NCBI GenBank assembly: GCA_015065045.1 | Contig: SVRB01000028.1 | Span: 1-14,582 of the forward strand | Origin: Oscillospiraceae bacterium | GTDB taxonomy: Bacteria > Bacillota > Clostridia > Oscillospirales > CAG-272 | Direction: 5' to 3' | DNA length: 14,582 bases | Shown: one piece after another, positions 1-7,414 of the stretch | How positions within the stretch are numbered: the stretch's first letter is position 1 | Layout: the number at the start of each line of letters is the position of its first letter | Program-made: the position numbers and the translations under genes | Notes under the pieces: generated by a model | What the model was told of the DNA's origin: nothing | Databases searched by the model: none | Seen by the model: only the letters and a program-made list of their open reading frames with translations

Positions 1-509
1 CGGCATTGACCTCGCGGCTTTGTGGGATTTTTCTCAAAAAAATGCTTATGGCGGGTAACAGTAAGCCTGTCGCGCTTGAAATGCTCAATAATTTTATCAG
101 GAGCAAGAATACGGAATGTTTTTCAACGGTCGATCTGCTTGAAATTGACCTATTGAATGGTAGAGCCGGTTTTGTAAAGAGCGGAGCTATAGCATCCTAC
201 GTTGTAAGAGGGGATAAGATCTTCAGGATAAATTCAAACACAATGCCTGTAGGCATAACGCGTGAAATTAACGCAGAGGAAGTGAAATTTGAGCTTGAGG
301 ACGGAGACGTTATAGTGATGGTAAGCGACGGGGTTGGTCAATCGGCAGAGGAGCTTGTGGCTGTCAGCAATATACTTACGTACTCGTGGGAGGACGATTT
401 GCAAAAGATGGCTGACAAGATACTGAATAATGCCGTTGAGGGCGCATCAAGGAGTGATGACGTCAGCGTTGGAATAATAAGGGTTAAAGAAAGGACGAAT
501 AGAATATAA
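1..509 (+). CDS. spoIIE: Stage II sporulation protein E, C-terminal PP2C phosphatase part (5'-truncated by window edge)
   Basis: This is the end of a SpoIIE-type PP2C serine phosphatase. In endospore formers SpoIIE dephosphorylates the anti-anti-sigma factor SpoIIAA at the polar septum and so activates sigma F. The reading frame is open from base 3 (Ala-Leu-Thr-Ser-Arg-Leu), so the gene starts upstream and the TTG at base 6 is not its start. The fragment contains the FSTVDLLEIDL segment, then GDVIVMVSDGV with a likely metal-binding Asp at bases 327-329, and near the end an Asp-Asp-Val pair at 456-461, matching the last metal-binding Asp of PP2C enzymes. The protein ends Arg-Ile-stop, directly before a terminator. 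The membrane-spanning N-terminal half is outside the window. Another PP2C phosphatase is possible but fits less well. Confidence 0.85.
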   Translation, partial: ALTSRLCGIFLKKMLMAGNSKPVALEMLNNFIRSKNTECFSTVDLLEIDLLNGRAGFVKSGAIASYVVRGDKIFRINSNTMPVGITREINAEEVKFELEDGDVIVMVSDGVGQSAEELVAVSNILTYSWEDDLQKMADKILNNAVEGASRSDDVSVGIIRVKERTNRI

Positions 510-544
510 ACAAATATCCACCCGTTCGGGTGGATATTTGTTTT
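510..544 (+). terminator. Rho-independent terminator after spoIIE
   Basis: A perfect 14-bp stem (510-523 with 528-541) has a 4-nt GTTC loop and runs into TTTT. It begins one base after the spoIIE stop codon. Confidence 0.9.
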
Positions 545-568
545 ATAAATATAATAAATGTTTATTTT

Positions 569-995
569 TTAAAGTTTTTGCGGTGTCAAGAGGGGCTTTT
601 TTCAAAAAGCCCCTTTTGTCAAGGGTTCGTGTGCGTCGCTCCTGACGTTCTGTGCCTCTTTTAAAAAACGCGAAAGCGTTTTTGTTTTTCTAAGACATAT
701 TATTTATCTAAATAATATTATCTTTTCTTTTTTACGTTACTTTCTTGCGTGCCAAGAAAGTAACCAAAGAAGGCACAAGGGAGGGGAGTTCCGATCCTCC
801 CCTCCCCCTGACCCCACCCTTTCAAACGGCCGAGGGGGACACCCCCTCCGGTTTCCCCCGTGTTTGCGGAAGATTTATTGTTTTATAAAACGATATTGGA
901 ATTTGTAGGGGGCGACGTCCTCGACGCCCCGTTTTATAATGATATTTCGAAAATAATAAATCTTAATCCCGTAGGGGCGGATTCCATATCCGCCC
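569..995. repeat. Composite hairpin-rich intergenic repeat, copy A
   Basis: This fills most of the gene-free interval between spoIIE and the glycosylase gene. In order it holds: a conserved lead-in TTAAAGTTTTTGCGG (569-583); a 15-bp hairpin (587-601 with 604-618); the shared words GGGTTCG and CTGTGCC; a hairpin with 8-bp arms and a GAAA loop (664-683); an AT-rich dyad (697-718); a 146-bp core identical to copy B (723-868); and two hairpins beginning GTAGGGG (around 906-930 and 971-995). The same modules occur in the same order and direction at 8961-9463. No open frame here looks like a protein. I recognise the general type as dispersed intergenic sequence of gut Clostridia, from memory only. 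From 996 to 1078 I see nothing definable. Confidence 0.8.
723..868. repeat. 146-bp core of composite repeat, copy A
   Basis: This stretch is identical, base for base, to 9163-9308. It can fold into three hairpins: a perfect 12-bp stem (736-747 with 753-764, 5-nt loop), a perfect 10-bp G/C-rich stem (779-788 with 797-806, 8-nt loop), and a bulged stem pairing CCGAGGGGG at 830-838 with 842-851. Identity ends at 869 (G here, A in copy B) and then continues in patches to about 890. Confidence 0.9.
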
Positions 996-1078
996 GTAAT
1001 GGTGCGAATCTAAATTAAGCCTTCTCCCACATGAGAAAGCTTAAAATTCCCCGTTTGTTTGCAAAAAAATGCAATTTA

Positions 1079-1106
1079 AAGAGGGGCTTTTTTGAAAGCC
1101 CCTCTT
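1079..1106 (-). terminator. Terminator of the Ogg-type glycosylase gene
   Basis: A perfect 12-bp stem (1079-1090 with 1095-1106) has a 4-nt loop. Read on the minus strand it lies just past the stop codon at 1115. Its sequence closely resembles the first hairpin of copy A (588-622), including the trailing TTGTCAA on the plus strand. Confidence 0.75.
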
Positions 1107-1114
1107 GTCAATCA

Positions 1115-1954
1115 TTATTTATTATATCTTTCGTAATAGAACAAATATTGCTGAATCATACCTGCGAAATTGCCGAGGTTTGTTATATCAAGCCCGTCGG
1201 GATAATATTTTTCAAGCACCCTTTTCACCCACACGTCAACCGGAAAAGCATCTGTCTTATTAAACCCAAAAAGCAAGGCGCACGATGCAACCTTTAACCC
1301 CACGCCCTTGATCTGCATAAGGTATTCAAGCGCTTCGTCTGTTGTCATATTATCAACAAGCGAAAGATCTATCTTACCCGTTGCCACCTTTTCTGCGGCA
1401 TCGTAAATGTATTTTGCGCGAAAGCCAGTCTTAAGTTCAAAAATCTTATCTACGCCCGCGTTATACAAAGCCTCTGCTGTTGGGAAAGCGTAATGCTTCT
1501 CGTCAATCTTCTCGCCGAATGCTTGGCTCATATTTTCGATTATTTTCTTGATTCTCGGTATATTATTATTCTGCGAAATAATAAACGAGCAAAGCGCTTC
1601 CCATTTATCCTGACGCAAAATTCGTATGCCGTTACCGAAATCCATCGCTTTTGTTATCGTTTGATCGTTATTTAGCCTATGCAAAATATCGCTGTCGACG
1701 TCCTTATAATCAACGTCGAGCGCAAAGAAATTCTTCCACGTCGCATCAAATTCGTCAGCTGATATTCCGTTTATCAAAACAGATGTATCCGACGTCTGCT
1801 CGAGCGTAATAAATTTACCGAAGGCTACCCCCTCGATAATATTTCCCATAGGGTTAAAGCGGAAACACTGACCACAGTCGAAAATCTTGCTTATTGAAAA
1901 ATGGTCAAGGTCTTGCAATTCTATTCCGTTTTTTGTATTTTCTATTTTAAACAT
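1115..1954 (-). CDS. ogg: 8-oxoguanine DNA glycosylase / AP lyase, Ogg1 type
   Basis: This bifunctional base-excision repair enzyme removes 8-oxoguanine opposite C and nicks the abasic site through a Schiff base. The 279-residue protein has an OGG_N-like beta domain (about 1-110, with CGQCFRF at 27-33) followed by an HhH-GPD fold. The helix-hairpin-helix reads IKGVGLKVASC, in which Lys221 is the expected catalytic lysine, and the conserved aspartate is Asp240 in FPVDVWVKR. SFIISQNNNIPR (123-134) is the usual DNA-facing segment. Length and motif order are normal for bacterial Ogg1-like enzymes. The ATG at 1954-1952 is preceded by AAAGGAT. It is divergent from the DUF6062 gene across an 84-bp gap and ends in its own terminator, so it is probably monocistronic. 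The 8-oxoG specificity is inferred from the family. Confidence 0.85.
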   Translation of the reverse strand: MFKIENTKNGIELQDLDHFSISKIFDCGQCFRFNPMGNIIEGVAFGKFITLEQTSDTSVLINGISADEFDATWKNFFALDVDYKDVDSDILHRLNNDQTITKAMDFGNGIRILRQDKWEALCSFIISQNNNIPRIKKIIENMSQAFGEKIDEKHYAFPTAEALYNAGVDKIFELKTGFRAKYIYDAAEKVATGKIDLSLVDNMTTDEALEYLMQIKGVGLKVASCALLFGFNKTDAFPVDVWVKRVLEKYYPDGLDITNLGNFAGMIQQYLFYYERYNK

Positions 1955-1979
1955 TTACAAATCCTTTTTATAAAAACTA

Positions 1980-2008
1980 TTGTGTATTTTTTTGATAGAT
2001 GTTATAAT
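1980..2008 (+). promoter_or_regulatory. Probable sigma-A promoter of the DUF6062 gene
   Basis: TTGTGT (1980-1985) and TATAAT (2003-2008) are separated by 17 bp and followed by the ribosome binding site AAAGGGG (2026-2032) and the ATG at 2039. The -10 is a perfect match and the -35 is partial. Confidence 0.55.
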
Positions 2009-2038
2009 TGACTCAGAAAAACATCAAAGGGGAATTGT

Positions 2039-2719
2039 ATGGAAAAGATATATACTATACCTGTAAACGAGGCATTTGATGCGTGTGCTGAAGATAAAGA
2101 TAAGGGCTGTCCCTTCTGCGAATTATACAGAAGAGTTCAGGAAAACGAGCTTGACCTCATACTTGGCGCGTCAATGATGGAGCCTGACGTTCGCATAAAG
2201 ACCAACGAGCAAGGCTTTTGCGATAAGCATTTTTCGATGATGCTGAAACGAAAAAACAGACTCGGACTTGCCTTGATGCTTGAAAGCCATTTGGCGCACG
2301 TTGCGAAGGAATCGCACGGTTTTGGCGCTATGAAGAAGATTGATAAGATAAATAATAGCTGTTATATCTGCAACAGAATCGAGTATCATATAGAAAAAAT
2401 GTTTGAAACAGCAGCTTGGTTATACGACGTAGACAGAGCCTTTGAAGAAAAAATAAAGAGCCAGAGCTATTTCTGTATGCACCATTACCACAGATTTCTG
2501 TCGGTCGGCAAGGACGAGCTTCCAAAGAAGAAATATGCCGATTTCGAGAGACTTGTCTATAAGGTAAACGAAAGATATCTCGAATCGTTAAGCGAGGACG
2601 TAAGCTGGTTCTGCAAAAAGTTTGACTACCGATATGACAAAGAGCCCTGGGGCAACGCTAAAAACGCGCCCGAGAGAGCAATAAAATTCTTAACCGGCAG
2701 CCTTACTGAAACCGAATAA
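2039..2719 (+). CDS. DUF6062 family cysteine-rich protein
   Basis: This 226-residue protein matches, by N-terminal pattern (YTIPVNEAFD...CPFC), the uncharacterised DUF6062 family of Firmicutes; its function is unknown. It has no signal peptide or membrane segment, so it should be cytoplasmic. Two sets of likely metal ligands stand out: Cys24-x2-Cys27 with Cys61-x2-His64, and Cys108-x2-Cys111 with Cys146-x2-His149. The two sets are almost identically spaced, suggesting an internal duplication of a zinc-ribbon-like unit. The C-terminal third (about 160-226) is charged and helical-looking. The start is set by AAAGGGG seven bases upstream of ATG. It is transcribed alone from the promoter at 1980-2008 and stops at a terminator shared with the convergent thiI gene. 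Confidence 0.75.
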   Translation: MEKIYTIPVNEAFDACAEDKDKGCPFCELYRRVQENELDLILGASMMEPDVRIKTNEQGFCDKHFSMMLKRKNRLGLALMLESHLAHVAKESHGFGAMKKIDKINNSCYICNRIEYHIEKMFETAAWLYDVDRAFEEKIKSQSYFCMHHYHRFLSVGKDELPKKKYADFERLVYKVNERYLESLSEDVSWFCKKFDYRYDKEPWGNAKNAPERAIKFLTGSLTETE

Positions 2720-2729
2720 AAAATAAACT

Positions 2730-2750
2730 AAAAGCCCGTAAGGGCTTTTT
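2730..2750. terminator. Bidirectional terminator between the DUF6062 gene and thiI
   Basis: AAAAGCCC (2730-2737) pairs with GGGCTTTT (2742-2749) over a GTAA loop. The T run on the plus strand and the A run on the left allow it to end both converging genes. Confidence 0.85.
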
Positions 2751-2762
2751 TGTTTATGCAAT

Positions 2763-3941
2763 TTAAGCTTCGGGCTCGATTTTTATTGTCTGGAGTGACT
2801 CCATAGCCTCTTTTTCAAGAGCTTCAATATCTATCTTCTGCTCCTGCTCGAGAACCTGAGCGATCTCGGGACGAGTTTTGGGGTGCTTGGGTGTAAACAC
2901 CGTACAGCAGTCCTCGTAGGGCAAAATAGATGTTTCAAACGTATTTATTTTTCTTGAAATAGAGATAATTTCCTCTTTATCCATACCGATGCAAGGACGG
3001 AATACGGGCATATTAACCACCGAATCCGTAACGTTAAGCGCCGCCAAGGTCTGACTTGCAACCTGACCTAAGCTTTCACCGGTGATGAGTGCGTGGCATC
3101 TGTTTCTGATAGCAACCTTTTCCGCAAGTCGCATCATAAACCGGCGGAGCAAGAGGGTAAAATATTCCTCATCGCAAAGTCTTTTCAGTTCTTCTTGGAT
3201 ATGAGTAAGGGATATAACGTGAACGTAAATATTGCCCGAGTATACAGAAACAAGTCTTGCGAGCTGTAACACCTTTTCTTTTGCTCTTTCGCTTGTGTAG
3301 GGGAAGCTTTCGAAGTGGACAGCGTCAAGGTTAAGCCCTCTTTTTGACATCATATAGCCTGCAACGGGGCTGTCGATACCGCCCGAAAGCAAAAGCATAG
3401 CCTTACCGTTTGAGCCGACGGGCATACCGCCCGCACCCTTGAATGCGCCCGCGTGAATATAGGCGTTTGTTTCGCGGAGCTCGATTCTGACGGTAATTTC
3501 GGGATCGTCCATTCTAACCTTAAGGTTGGGCATAACCTCAAGCACAGCTCCGCCGACCTCGGCGGCAAGCTGAGGGGACGTAAGGGGGAATTTTTTATCC
3601 GAGCGTCTTGCTTCTGCTTTGAAGCTTGTCTTTCCTGCAAGATATTGGGGGAGATATTCAGCCGCTTTTTTCTTTATATCGTCAATATTCTTTTCGCAAA
3701 CAACGGCTCTGCTTATTGAGACGAAGCCAAACACCTTAAGACAAGCGTCAAATGCGCCGTCGATGTCGGCAAAATCGTCCGTCGGCTCAACGTATGTTGT
3801 TGACTGGGACGTCCAAGTCTTAAAATTACCGTAGGGTTTAAGACATTCTCTGAGTCTTTTTGAGAGAAGATCCTCGAACCATCTTCTGTTTAAGCCTTTC
3901 AAAACAAGCTCGCCTTGTTTGCATAAAAGTATTTCTTTCAA
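2763..3941 (-). CDS. thiI: tRNA sulfurtransferase ThiI (4-thiouridine synthase)
   Basis: ThiI adenylates U8 of tRNA and inserts sulfur to make 4-thiouridine, a near-UV sensor; in many bacteria it also serves thiazole synthesis. The 392-residue protein has the NFLD/THUMP part (about 1-170, ELVLKGLNRRWFE at 11-23) and a PP-loop ATPase domain with SGGIDSP at 186-192, plus GESLGQVASQT (288-298) typical of ThiI. Cys345-Cys346 sits where the catalytic cysteine of the adenylation domain is expected. There is no rhodanese domain, which is the normal short form in Firmicutes and not a truncation. The start codon is TTG (3941-3939): AAAGGA lies 9 bases upstream and the conserved ThiI N-terminus begins there. 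No cysteine desulfurase gene lies beside it here. Confidence 0.95.
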   Translation of the reverse strand: MKEILLCKQGELVLKGLNRRWFEDLLSKRLRECLKPYGNFKTWTSQSTTYVEPTDDFADIDGAFDACLKVFGFVSISRAVVCEKNIDDIKKKAAEYLPQYLAGKTSFKAEARRSDKKFPLTSPQLAAEVGGAVLEVMPNLKVRMDDPEITVRIELRETNAYIHAGAFKGAGGMPVGSNGKAMLLLSGGIDSPVAGYMMSKRGLNLDAVHFESFPYTSERAKEKVLQLARLVSVYSGNIYVHVISLTHIQEELKRLCDEEYFTLLLRRFMMRLAEKVAIRNRCHALITGESLGQVASQTLAALNVTDSVVNMPVFRPCIGMDKEEIISISRKINTFETSILPYEDCCTVFTPKHPKTRPEIAQVLEQEQKIDIEALEKEAMESLQTIKIEPEA

Positions 3942-4002
3942 AATATTCAGTCCTTTTCTATAGATATTCGTGTTTTTTATATTGTAATTGATTTTTTAGG
4001 TT

Positions 4003-4027
4003 AAAAGTGGTGATTTAGCACCACTTT
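4003..4027 (-). terminator. Terminator of the DUF5722 surface protein gene
   Basis: A perfect 9-bp stem (4004-4012 with 4019-4027, 6-nt loop) lies three bases past the stop codon on the minus strand. The following T run is short, so it is a moderate-strength candidate. Confidence 0.6.
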
Positions 4028-4030
4028 GTG

Positions 4031-7000
4031 TTAATTTTGTCTGCGTTTTCTTGATGTTCTGCGCCACACAAACACAAATACAGCCGAAGCAAGAGTTATT
4101 GTAAGAACGGGATATGCGTAAGATTTTACGTTTTTAAGTATCTCGTCTCTTGCGCTGACGGGGTTGACTATATTTTCGAGCTGACGCGACGTGTACTCAT
4201 AAGACAAAGCTTCGATTGACGAAATAAGCGCCTGAGGGCTGTCGTAATAGTTTTCGTTTGCAACAAAGAGGATTCTTATTTCTTCAATTTTATTTTTGCC
4301 CGAAAACTCGGAGAAATCGCAATAAATTTCAGTCCACGATGCTTTATTTACGCTACCCGTTATCTCAAAAATACTGTTTGATGATACCAACACAACTTTA
4401 ATAACAGCGTGGTTTACGTTTGTGGGGAGGGATGCGACGTTAACGTCAAAATGCAGTATAGGCATAGCCGAGAAATCGACGGGAGTGTCGAATTTTTTTA
4501 CTATACCGCGCGACTCGCCGTTCGGAATGTTACCGAAGGATAGGGTCATAAGTCCGCTTCTTTCGGAGACGTTAGTTCCAACGGTAAATTTTTCGGTAAG
4601 TCCGTATCTTGTCCAGCCGTGCTGATTGTTTGAGAAGTCGGAAATAACAACGCTTCCCTTTATGTCGGCTTTTGTTAATTCGATTTCGGATTGAGTTATT
4701 TGCGTTCTGATGATATTGCTTTCGGAAAATCCTTTTATGATTCCTTCCCATGATGACGCTCCCAAAACGTCGGGCGCAAAATGGGTGGCAGACAATGACA
4801 GAGATGTATCGATATACTTCATAGCGTTGTTGTAGTTACAGCTTCTGTCGGTGATATAAGCTGAAACTGAAAGGTTCATCGCTCTGTAGCTGTTGTATAC
4901 GTAATCTGCCGTTATATTTTTTTCTTCAAGGTTGGAGAAGTATGATTTTTCGATTATTATAAAATCTCTTGTCGAGTTGCTGTAGAGAATATTTGTTTTT
5001 CTGAGATAGCCGACTATTACCTCAAGATTTTTAAACGATACTCTGTCGGTCTCGTCCGAGCTGTTGAGCGTATTGTCGGTGTATGAAAAGTAGTCGTCAA
5101 CGTGTGCGGGATAGGGATTAAGAGCTAGGCCCCAGTCGATATTTCCCATCTGTGTAACGCATCTGTTGAACGAGTCGATAAACGCTCTGTTGTCAAAGCG
5201 TGTATACAGATCGTACGGAAGGTCTCTGTCCCAGTTATCGTCGATATATGTGTATACTCCGATATTAGCAGAGTATGATTTTACGGCGTTGTATACTATT
5301 CGGAAGCCTTTTGCGTATTCCTCGGTAAAGATTTCGAGGGTTTTATCACCCATATTGTAGTTTTCTTTCGCGAGTCCGACGCTGTTTCCGAATACTACTC
5401 TTGATATAGTGGAGCTGTGTTTTTCTATCCAGAATTCAGTGAATGCGCGTAAATACATAAGCGCCGAGCGCGATTCGGTGTTGTATGCGCAGTAGGTTGC
5501 TTTAAGGTCGGCGTCCTTGTGAATTAGAAGTCTGTTCAGCGTTTCGTTGCCCGTGTCGCTGATGGTAAAAATAAGGGTTACGGAGATGTTTTTGTCTCGG
5601 TAGTTATTTATCATGTTGTCGATGGTTCGAGCGTAGTCGGCGTTGTAATAGTATACGTTTCCGCCGCACTCAAATTTGTTGTCGGTTCCCTCTTTTTTTG
5701 AGAAGAATTTGCCGATATCGACCCAAATAGCCGTGTCCGATACGCCCATTTCCTGCATAAAGGATATGCTTTGACCGTAAACACCCTTTCCGCTTTTTTC
5801 GGTAGAGGTGTCCGTAACGTTATTTGAAAAGCTTTCGGGGTTGGTTATGCACATCGAATTACCGATGATCTCGTATCCGTTGCCAATTTTTATTGCAACA
5901 GTGTATTTTTTGTACAAGAACAGCCTTTCGTCTTTATCTCCGTCATAGCTTACTCTAAAGATGAAGCCTCTTGACGTTACCGTGCTTTTTGCGATCTCCT
6001 GCGATCTGATAAGAGTGTCCGAAGTAATGCTTTCACTCAGATCGTGCGAAAAAAGAAGTATTTCATTCAGTGAAAACTGATCGAATTTATCTTTGTCTAT
6101 GTTACCTTTAATGATTATTTCGGATGTGTTGGGGTTGATAGCGCAGGTATCGATCGTTCCCGAGCCGTTGTCTTGGTTGAGATACGTCGAGTAAGGCTCG
6201 ATTCCGTGTATGGTGAGGCTGTTTATGTTGTTTCCCTCAAATGTCAGGTTGATCGACTGAATGTTGTTTTGGCTAAGCGGCAGATATGCAACAAGTCCCT
6301 CGCCTGAGGTGTTCACGTCGCAATAGGAATATCCGCTTATGCTTCCGTCAGCCAGAGTGCAGACGAGCTTGATTCTGTCACAGTTCCCTTCTGAGTCGAA
6401 TTTTATTTTGAGACAGTTTGCTTGGTCGATGCTTTTGTATGAAAAATTCATCGACTCAAGGAACAATTCATCGTTTACTGAGGTAATGACCATATTCTTG
6501 TCCGAATAGGTCAAGCTTCCGCCTATTGCCGAATAATCCTCTGCCGAGAATCTGACGGAGTTTACGGCTTTTGTTCCCGACATAAGTCCGATACTGTCTA
6601 TATAGTATTCAAATCCGGATACGGGAGTGGTGTTGCTTTCATAGCTGACGGAGATTTTTATTTTTTTAACGGAAGAACGGTTTTTCCATTCGGATATATC
6701 AACAAATACACCGTTCCAGCAGGCAGAGTCTATTTCTGTGTCAACGGAAAAGACGTCTCGGCTGGAGTAGATGTCGATGTGGATGATATATTTTGAATCT
6801 TCAACCGTGCTGCAGTTTACAGCAAGAGAGAGATAGTCGTATTTCGACATATCAACGGGGGTGGAATAGGTTTTTGAAATGTAGTTTCTTTCCCTGCTTT
6901 TTGCTGTTTTGTTGTATACGATAAGACAGCCCGTGTCGGTAAGGGGCGTGTATGGGAATGTGTCGATTTTTTCTGAAAGAGTGACGTCAGCGTTGGAATT

Positions 7001-7195
7001 ATCGGTGTCCCAACCCTCGTTTGTTTCAGTAAAGTTGTTAAGAGTCTGGTCGGTGTTTGCTTTTAATGCAAAGGGGCTTATGTCGTATATTACGTCGGTT
7101 TTGTCGCTTGCCGCGTGCGCAAGGAATACGAAAATGCACACAAGACAAATAACGCAGATAGCTGATATCAAGATAGCTTTAAACGTTTTTTTCAA
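4031..7195 (-). CDS. Membrane-anchored surface protein with DUF5722 (glycosidase-like) domain between two beta-sandwich modules
   Basis: The 1054-residue protein starts with a signal sequence or anchor (about 7-30) and ends with a hydrophobic segment (1028-1044) and a basic tail RRTSRKRRQN. Most of it should therefore lie outside the cell, held by the membrane. Residues about 470-830 match DUF5722, a TIM-barrel, glycoside-hydrolase-like family, from YGQSISFMQEMGV through NIDWGLALNPYPAH (685-698), FKNLEVIVGY (721-730) and FIIIEKSYFS (745-754). Residues 53-203 and 851-999 look like related carbohydrate-binding-type beta sandwiches. In the barrel, Ser605 in GNSVG stands where I expect the Glu of a GNE acid/base motif; Glu749 may be the retained second carboxylate. 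The TTG start at 7195 follows AAGGGGGG by seven bases. It is divergent from the DUF1846 gene; a TATAAT lies on the minus strand at 7258-7253 without a clear -35. A sugar-polymer-binding role is inference. Confidence 0.75.
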   Translation of the reverse strand: MKKTFKAILISAICVICLVCIFVFLAHAASDKTDVIYDISPFALKANTDQTLNNFTETNEGWDTDNSNADVTLSEKIDTFPYTPLTDTGCLIVYNKTAKSRERNYISKTYSTPVDMSKYDYLSLAVNCSTVEDSKYIIHIDIYSSRDVFSVDTEIDSACWNGVFVDISEWKNRSSVKKIKISVSYESNTTPVSGFEYYIDSIGLMSGTKAVNSVRFSAEDYSAIGGSLTYSDKNMVITSVNDELFLESMNFSYKSIDQANCLKIKFDSEGNCDRIKLVCTLADGSISGYSYCDVNTSGEGLVAYLPLSQNNIQSINLTFEGNNINSLTIHGIEPYSTYLNQDNGSGTIDTCAINPNTSEIIIKGNIDKDKFDQFSLNEILLFSHDLSESITSDTLIRSQEIAKSTVTSRGFIFRVSYDGDKDERLFLYKKYTVAIKIGNGYEIIGNSMCITNPESFSNNVTDTSTEKSGKGVYGQSISFMQEMGVSDTAIWVDIGKFFSKKEGTDNKFECGGNVYYYNADYARTIDNMINNYRDKNISVTLIFTISDTGNETLNRLLIHKDADLKATYCAYNTESRSALMYLRAFTEFWIEKHSSTISRVVFGNSVGLAKENYNMGDKTLEIFTEEYAKGFRIVYNAVKSYSANIGVYTYIDDNWDRDLPYDLYTRFDNRAFIDSFNRCVTQMGNIDWGLALNPYPAHVDDYFSYTDNTLNSSDETDRVSFKNLEVIVGYLRKTNILYSNSTRDFIIIEKSYFSNLEEKNITADYVYNSYRAMNLSVSAYITDRSCNYNNAMKYIDTSLSLSATHFAPDVLGASSWEGIIKGFSESNIIRTQITQSEIELTKADIKGSVVISDFSNNQHGWTRYGLTEKFTVGTNVSERSGLMTLSFGNIPNGESRGIVKKFDTPVDFSAMPILHFDVNVASLPTNVNHAVIKVVLVSSNSIFEITGSVNKASWTEIYCDFSEFSGKNKIEEIRILFVANENYYDSPQALISSIEALSYEYTSRQLENIVNPVSARDEILKNVKSYAYPVLTITLASAVFVFVWRRTSRKRRQN

Positions 7196-7316
7196 AGATA
7201 TGCCCCCCTTTTTTTATCAAAAATTTCTGCTTTATATATCTATTAGGTATATATTATACTAATAATATCACAAACCAAGGCATAAATCAATACGCGCGTA
7301 GTTTTGGATAAAAGTT

Positions 7317-7361
7317 TTTTACAAAAGTGTGTTCTTTTTATTGACACGATTTTACAAAAGT
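7317..7361. repeat. Pair of 12-bp direct repeats around the DUF1846 promoter
   Basis: TTTTACAAAAGT occurs at 7317-7328 and again at 7350-7361, 33 bp apart or about three helical turns. The second copy sits wholly within the spacer between the -35 and -10 hexamers, a position where a bound regulator would block polymerase. Confidence 0.5.
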
Positions 7362-7369
7362 AGTATAAT
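7341..7369 (+). promoter_or_regulatory. Consensus sigma-A promoter of the DUF1846 gene
   Basis: TTGACA (7341-7346) and TATAAT (7364-7369) are both perfect and 17 bp apart. Transcription should start near 7376, giving a leader of about 40 nt with GAGGAG (7402-7407) before the GTG start. Confidence 0.85.
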
Positions 7370-7414
7370 AATTTATATTTTATTTTTAGGTGTGAATAAG
7401 CGAGGAGTGAAAAA

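Noticed and set aside
6..8. TTG at base 6 as start of spoIIE
   Set aside because: The frame is open to the window edge and the PP2C domain needs upstream residues.
1031..1297. Open frame of 88 codons on the plus strand
   Set aside because: It runs through the glycosylase terminator and antisense to its 3' end, with no ribosome binding site.
2001..2027. Minus-strand promoter for the glycosylase gene (TTGATG and TATAAC)
   Set aside because: The spacer is only 15 bp, so the match is too weak to list as a feature.
2763..3941. Truncated ThiI lacking the rhodanese domain
   Set aside because: The short form without rhodanese is normal in Firmicutes and the C-terminus is complete up to the terminator.
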